The position numbers and the translations under genes are program-made. DNA of 64,000 bases from Bisporella sp. PMI_857 (lineage: Eukaryota; Ascomycota; Leotiomycetes; Helotiales; Helotiaceae), in the NCBI GenBank assembly GCA_021307315.1, contig JAJSPD010000021.1:186001-250000 (forward strand), read 5' to 3'. Under the pieces are notes generated by a model, which made no database searches, was not told the DNA's origin, and saw only the letters and a list, made by a program, of their open reading frames with translations. Of this stretch, positions 60,855 to 64,000 are shown one piece after another; position 1 is the first letter of the stretch, and every line of letters begins with the position of its first letter.

Positions 60855-63170
60855 TTAAGCAGATAACACGTATTGTTCGTCATCATGCCCACCGGGCTTG
60901 CCGGCCATGAATAGACCAAGCTCTCGCATTCTCTCTGCTCCTTTTCCAGGTTGAGGTTTTTTCCCTGGTCCTTTTTTTCGTGGATGCTTTCCGTAACATT
61001 TCTCCTTTCGCCGCTGGCGTTTCATATCTAAACCTTTGACAATATCAATGGCACCTCGTACATGGCCATCACTAGTGTCAGCATTGTGAGTTCCATTTGC
61101 TGCAATCAGGCGAGAAGCCCGATATGCGCGGCAGAAGGCATTTGGAGTTCGAGGTAGGGATTTCGTATGAGTTAACCCGGGTCGGGAACCCAACGGAGCG
61201 AAAGCAATGGCGGCACTGCTTGTGTGTGTTGTTGGAGATGCTGGGGGGGAGCGAATCGCACGCGCTGGCGGAGGAGAGTGAATGCGCCTTGGAGAGCCAC
61301 CAAAAAGCTTACGAGGCGGAGGGGAACGAAGCCTCGTCTTTACAGGTGGTGGTGAGTGAAGCCTTTTGGAAGGAGCCGGTGAGCGTAGTCGCTTTGGAGA
61401 ATCCACTGGAGATCTTCGGTGACCAGACCTCTTTCGACTTGGCCTCTCATCACCCGAGTCCTCAAATTTGCCATGCAGCCAAACATGTTCATCACTATCG
61501 CGGCCTGACTGAACCACATCATCATCCTCGTCCTCTTCTTCATCAATGTCTGATGTAGGAAAGCTGGGGTCGATATCCTGAGGCGTTTGCTTGTGTTTCA
61601 TGTCTTTCCGAATTTTAAGACAAGAAACGTAAGCATCCTCGAGCGGACGGTCTTCATCAAGAGTACCACAGACGAAATCAGTGCTATCCGGCAAGTCAGG
61701 TGTCCCAGGGCGGATTTTCATCAGCTTTCGGCGAATTCTCTTCGTCTCATTGTCGCGACCTGGACTCGGACCATGTAAAGAATCGAGAGACGAAGCAGAT
61801 AAGACTTTCTCGTTGGAAGAAACACTTCGATCATTCGCTGAGGCACGATACGGAATTGGTTCTGCTGGTCGCTTGCTTGGGTCAGTCCGATGAGGAGTCC
61901 AGAAATCGTACTCTCCATCATCGTCATCAGAATCGGCAAATCCAGCCTCATTATCAGTTTCATTGCCGTCTGAGTTATTATCATCATCTGAGCCCTCCAG
62001 AGAATCTTCGTCGATACCATCATCCTCAAATCCTTCTGTCTCCTCATCAGACTCGTTGTCACTGGACTCGCGCCCCTCGTCTTCATCTTCATCTTCACCC
62101 TCTTCTAGAGCTTCCGCTTCTGCCTCGGTGCCGAGTTTACGAATAGCGTTTTCCTTCCTCAAAGTATCATTGATGGTGAGCTTCTTCTCTGGATGATCCA
62201 GCTCCTTTCGAATCCAGTCATCCTCAAAGAGTTCTCCACTGGCAAATTCGTGAAATCTGGTAGCGTTGGATGATAGTGTCGCTTCATCAGCAACAATATA
62301 CTTTGGCTTAATCCGAACAGCAACTGGGCTCTGAGAAGAACGTCGGTTTACAGACGAACGAAGTGATAATCCAAACCGAGGGGATTTACGTGTTAGAGAT
62401 GGCGATCGACCTCCCGCCTTCTTTGGTGTGTCGGCTTTGCTTGACTCGGGGGTTTGAAGATCAAGTTTAGATGGCTTGTCCGTGTATTTAGGACCCGGGC
62501 ACATAAATTTAATCATGGGTTTTCGTTTTGCTAGTGGGGCCGCGTCAACTTGTGCTTGCTGTGCCTGTTGTGGTGCTGGCCGTGCTGACTGTGTAACCGG
62601 AGTTGCCCTTGCACCGCATGCGAACGTGATACATCGCTTCTTGGGTGCGACCTCGACAGGGGCTTGGGCTTTCGGCGAGAGGCTGATGGCTTCTGGGAGC
62701 ATGGGTATCGATTCCTTTATGTCGAAATTGGCTGATAGTGCCAGTCGGTCAGGCTTTGGCTCTGTTCCTAACGAATACGGAGCGAAATTTGTATATGTGG
62801 TACTTGGGAATGGCGGACTAGGTGTATTTGTACGGGCAGGACTTGTTAGGCCTCCATCGCTGGTGAGCTCAGCTGTAGATGCTATACTAGCATTGCTCAG
62901 CATCGATCGTCTCCTAGACAAGTCGGTTGTGAGACGTATTTCTGTTGTAGTAGATTTTGGCTCAGGATTTTGAAGGGCTTGTGTCAGAAGAGATTGCTTC
63001 CGGATCGTGGCTTGAGAAGCAATAGACGCTTTGTGGAAATCTTCCTGATTCTTTTCTTTTATATGATCCGGAGGTTCGTCCACGTCTGCGACTAGATCTT
63101 CGTCTGCAACGGCTGGCATACTGACGGTTTGTGGCTTTGTCCCCCAGCTGAATATGTCTTGAAGCCCCAT
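60855..63170 (-). CDS. Acidic low-complexity fungal protein with SPPP repeats (DUF2457-like, tentative)
   Basis: One exon of 771 aa from the ATG at 63170 (MGLQDIFSWGTK); the frame is open further upstream to 63455 but with no earlier ATG. Visible content: Ser/Thr-rich N-terminus; two conserved-looking motifs KKRCITFACGARA and KRKPMIKFMCPGPKY; a segment RFHEFASGELFEDDWIRKELDH; a long Glu/Asp tract (about residues 340-410) ending GEYDFWTPHRTDPS; a basic SPPP repeat area (SPxxKRLRSP, SPPPVKTRLRSPPPRK, SPPPARAIRSPPASP; about 560-640); and a Lys-rich tail MKRQRRKEKCYGKHPRKKGPGKK. This matches my memory of the fungal DUF2457 family, which has no known function. Nuclear location is inferred from the basic tail and SR-like repeats. 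Confidence 0.8.
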   Translation of the reverse strand: MGLQDIFSWGTKPQTVSMPAVADEDLVADVDEPPDHIKEKNQEDFHKASIASQATIRKQSLLTQALQNPEPKSTTTEIRLTTDLSRRRSMLSNASIASTAELTSDGGLTSPARTNTPSPPFPSTTYTNFAPYSLGTEPKPDRLALSANFDIKESIPMLPEAISLSPKAQAPVEVAPKKRCITFACGARATPVTQSARPAPQQAQQAQVDAAPLAKRKPMIKFMCPGPKYTDKPSKLDLQTPESSKADTPKKAGGRSPSLTRKSPRFGLSLRSSVNRRSSQSPVAVRIKPKYIVADEATLSSNATRFHEFASGELFEDDWIRKELDHPEKKLTINDTLRKENAIRKLGTEAEAEALEEGEDEDEDEGRESSDNESDEETEGFEDDGIDEDSLEGSDDDNNSDGNETDNEAGFADSDDDDGEYDFWTPHRTDPSKRPAEPIPYRASANDRSVSSNEKVLSASSLDSLHGPSPGRDNETKRIRRKLMKIRPGTPDLPDSTDFVCGTLDEDRPLEDAYVSCLKIRKDMKHKQTPQDIDPSFPTSDIDEEEDEDDDVVQSGRDSDEHVWLHGKFEDSGDERPSRKRSGHRRSPVDSPKRLRSPAPSKRLHSPPPVKTRLRSPPPRKLFGGSPRRIHSPPPARAIRSPPASPTTHTSSAAIAFAPLGSRPGLTHTKSLPRTPNAFCRAYRASRLIAANGTHNADTSDGHVRGAIDIVKGLDMKRQRRKEKCYGKHPRKKGPGKKPQPGKGAERMRELGLFMAGKPGGHDDEQYVLSA

Positions 63171-64000
63171 CTTGCAAGAGTGTCGCGAAACAAGGCCCCT
63201 GTGTGTAGAATTGAGGAGTAATGGAGGAGATCCCGCCGTGGGTAGGCGTAGACTCTCAACTAATTGTTCTTGTTGTTGGCGGGGGTGACGGGGAATAGTG
63301 GCGAATTGCTGCGAAAGAGACGAAAAGCGAGGTGAAACCCGACGCGAAGAAGAGTATTCTTCGTATGAATGAATAATCGAGACTGCTATGAGTAAATCAA
63401 CAGCTTCCCCTGGAAGTGATTGTTGTTGATGAATGCTGTTTGCACAAGGCTCCAAAACCCCGTTTGTGTGGCGTCCCTAGGGACCGTTATGCTATAAATT
63501 GAAGGACATTTTGTATTGCGAATGGGAGGCAATCCGGATTGTGTTTTTGTTTCGAGGAGAAGGACGAGCGCACGAGAAGATGTGTTGTCGATCGGAAGAA
63601 TGTGTGGTGGTGGATGGGCGAGGTGGGCGTAGCAGAGTGGAGAGTGTAATGTGCTGGTGATGGGGATCGACTGTGTCTGGCGTTTGGCGTGGGAGTTTAA
63701 GAAGCAAAAGACGGGCCAAGGCTTATTATGTTTTTGCCGTTTCGCTGGTGGGATGGATGGGGGGGGGAGAAAGGTTCAAGGGACTTTTAGGAAGGGAAGG
63801 GAAGGGGGGTAAGGGATAAAATGGGTGACCCACAGAGCTGGTGAAATAAGGCGCTAATGACGTGAGTTTTTTTAAAAAGGGCTCAGCCAGCGAAAAATCG
63901 ACAACAAGGGGGCAATAATAATAATTACTTATTGGAAGGAAGGACAAAATGGAAAAACAGGAAAATAAAAAAATCATCTATATCTCTTCTCCCCCTGCTC
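63171..64000. promoter_or_regulatory. Upstream region of the DUF2457-like gene
   Basis: About 830 bp to the window edge. Minus-strand frames here (63492-63719, 63726-63977) have no recognisable content. On the coding strand it is strongly pyrimidine-rich, including a C9 run (complement of 63759-63767) and long CT tracts, as often seen in fungal promoters and 5' leaders. Confidence 0.5.

Noticed and set aside
63171..63455. N-terminal extension of the DUF2457-like frame
   Set aside because: The only upstream start is TTG; the first ATG (63170) begins a typical MGLQDIFSWG N-terminus.

Overview
The window is a nuclear chromosome segment of a filamentous ascomycete (Pezizomycotina). The class Leotiomycetes is my inference from the general look of the proteins and is untested. 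Support for a fungal nuclear genome: short introns (most about 46-60 nt, a few 80-210 nt) with GTATGT/GTAAGT-type donors and CTAAC-like branch sites, a Zn2Cys6 regulator, a HET domain, a Mid2-like cell-surface protein, a secreted Cys-rich protein, and fungal-type DUF4045-gelsolin, APP1 and FIT genes. No transposon, CRISPR array, rRNA or plasmid feature was seen.

Layout. 1-9.5 kb is dense housekeeping: HAK/KUP potassium transporter (-), Rab5-type GTPase (-), KRI1 ribosome-biogenesis factor (+), FIT-family lipid-droplet protein (-), and a multi-pass EXPERA-like membrane protein (+). 9.5-12.4 kb is gene-poor apart from a threonine tRNA gene (10032-10176). 12.4-14.6 kb holds an F-box/LRR protein with a C-terminal CaaX box. 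14.6-18.6 kb is gene-poor except for a 173-aa secreted 10-cysteine protein. 18.6-33.2 kb is dense again: DRS1 DEAD-box helicase, a ~1,300-aa protein with PAM2-like repeats and a GNAT-like C-terminus, ARL2, and a DUF4045-gelsolin protein. 34-36 kb is a Zn2Cys6 regulator and 36.9-38.5 kb a Mid2-like membrane protein. After a 3.2-kb gene-poor stretch comes a 1,507-aa C2H2-kinase-HET fusion (41.7-46.4 kb), then APP1, poly(A) polymerase, carnosine N-methyltransferase-like and SDR genes (47.6-56.6 kb). 56.6-60.85 kb is gene-poor with possible gene relics. The last gene is a low-complexity acidic/SPPP-repeat protein.

The genes do not form one pathway. Loose themes are ribosome biogenesis (KRI1, DRS1), mRNA metabolism (PAP1 and possibly the PAM2-repeat protein), lipid and membrane traffic (Rab5, FIT, APP1) and small GTPases (Rab5, ARL2).

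Three observations stand out. (1) A tRNA-Thr(UGU) gene folds perfectly only if two inserts are removed: a normal 24-nt tRNA intron after position 37 and a 49-nt insert in the anticodon stem that has the full grammar of the local spliceosomal introns (GTATGT...CTAAC...TAG). (2) One polypeptide joins C2H2-like zinc fingers, an apparently competent protein kinase and a HET domain. (3) A large protein carries about eight tandem PAM2-like (poly(A)-binding-protein MLLE ligand) motifs, two PPHLR motifs and a GNAT-like end.
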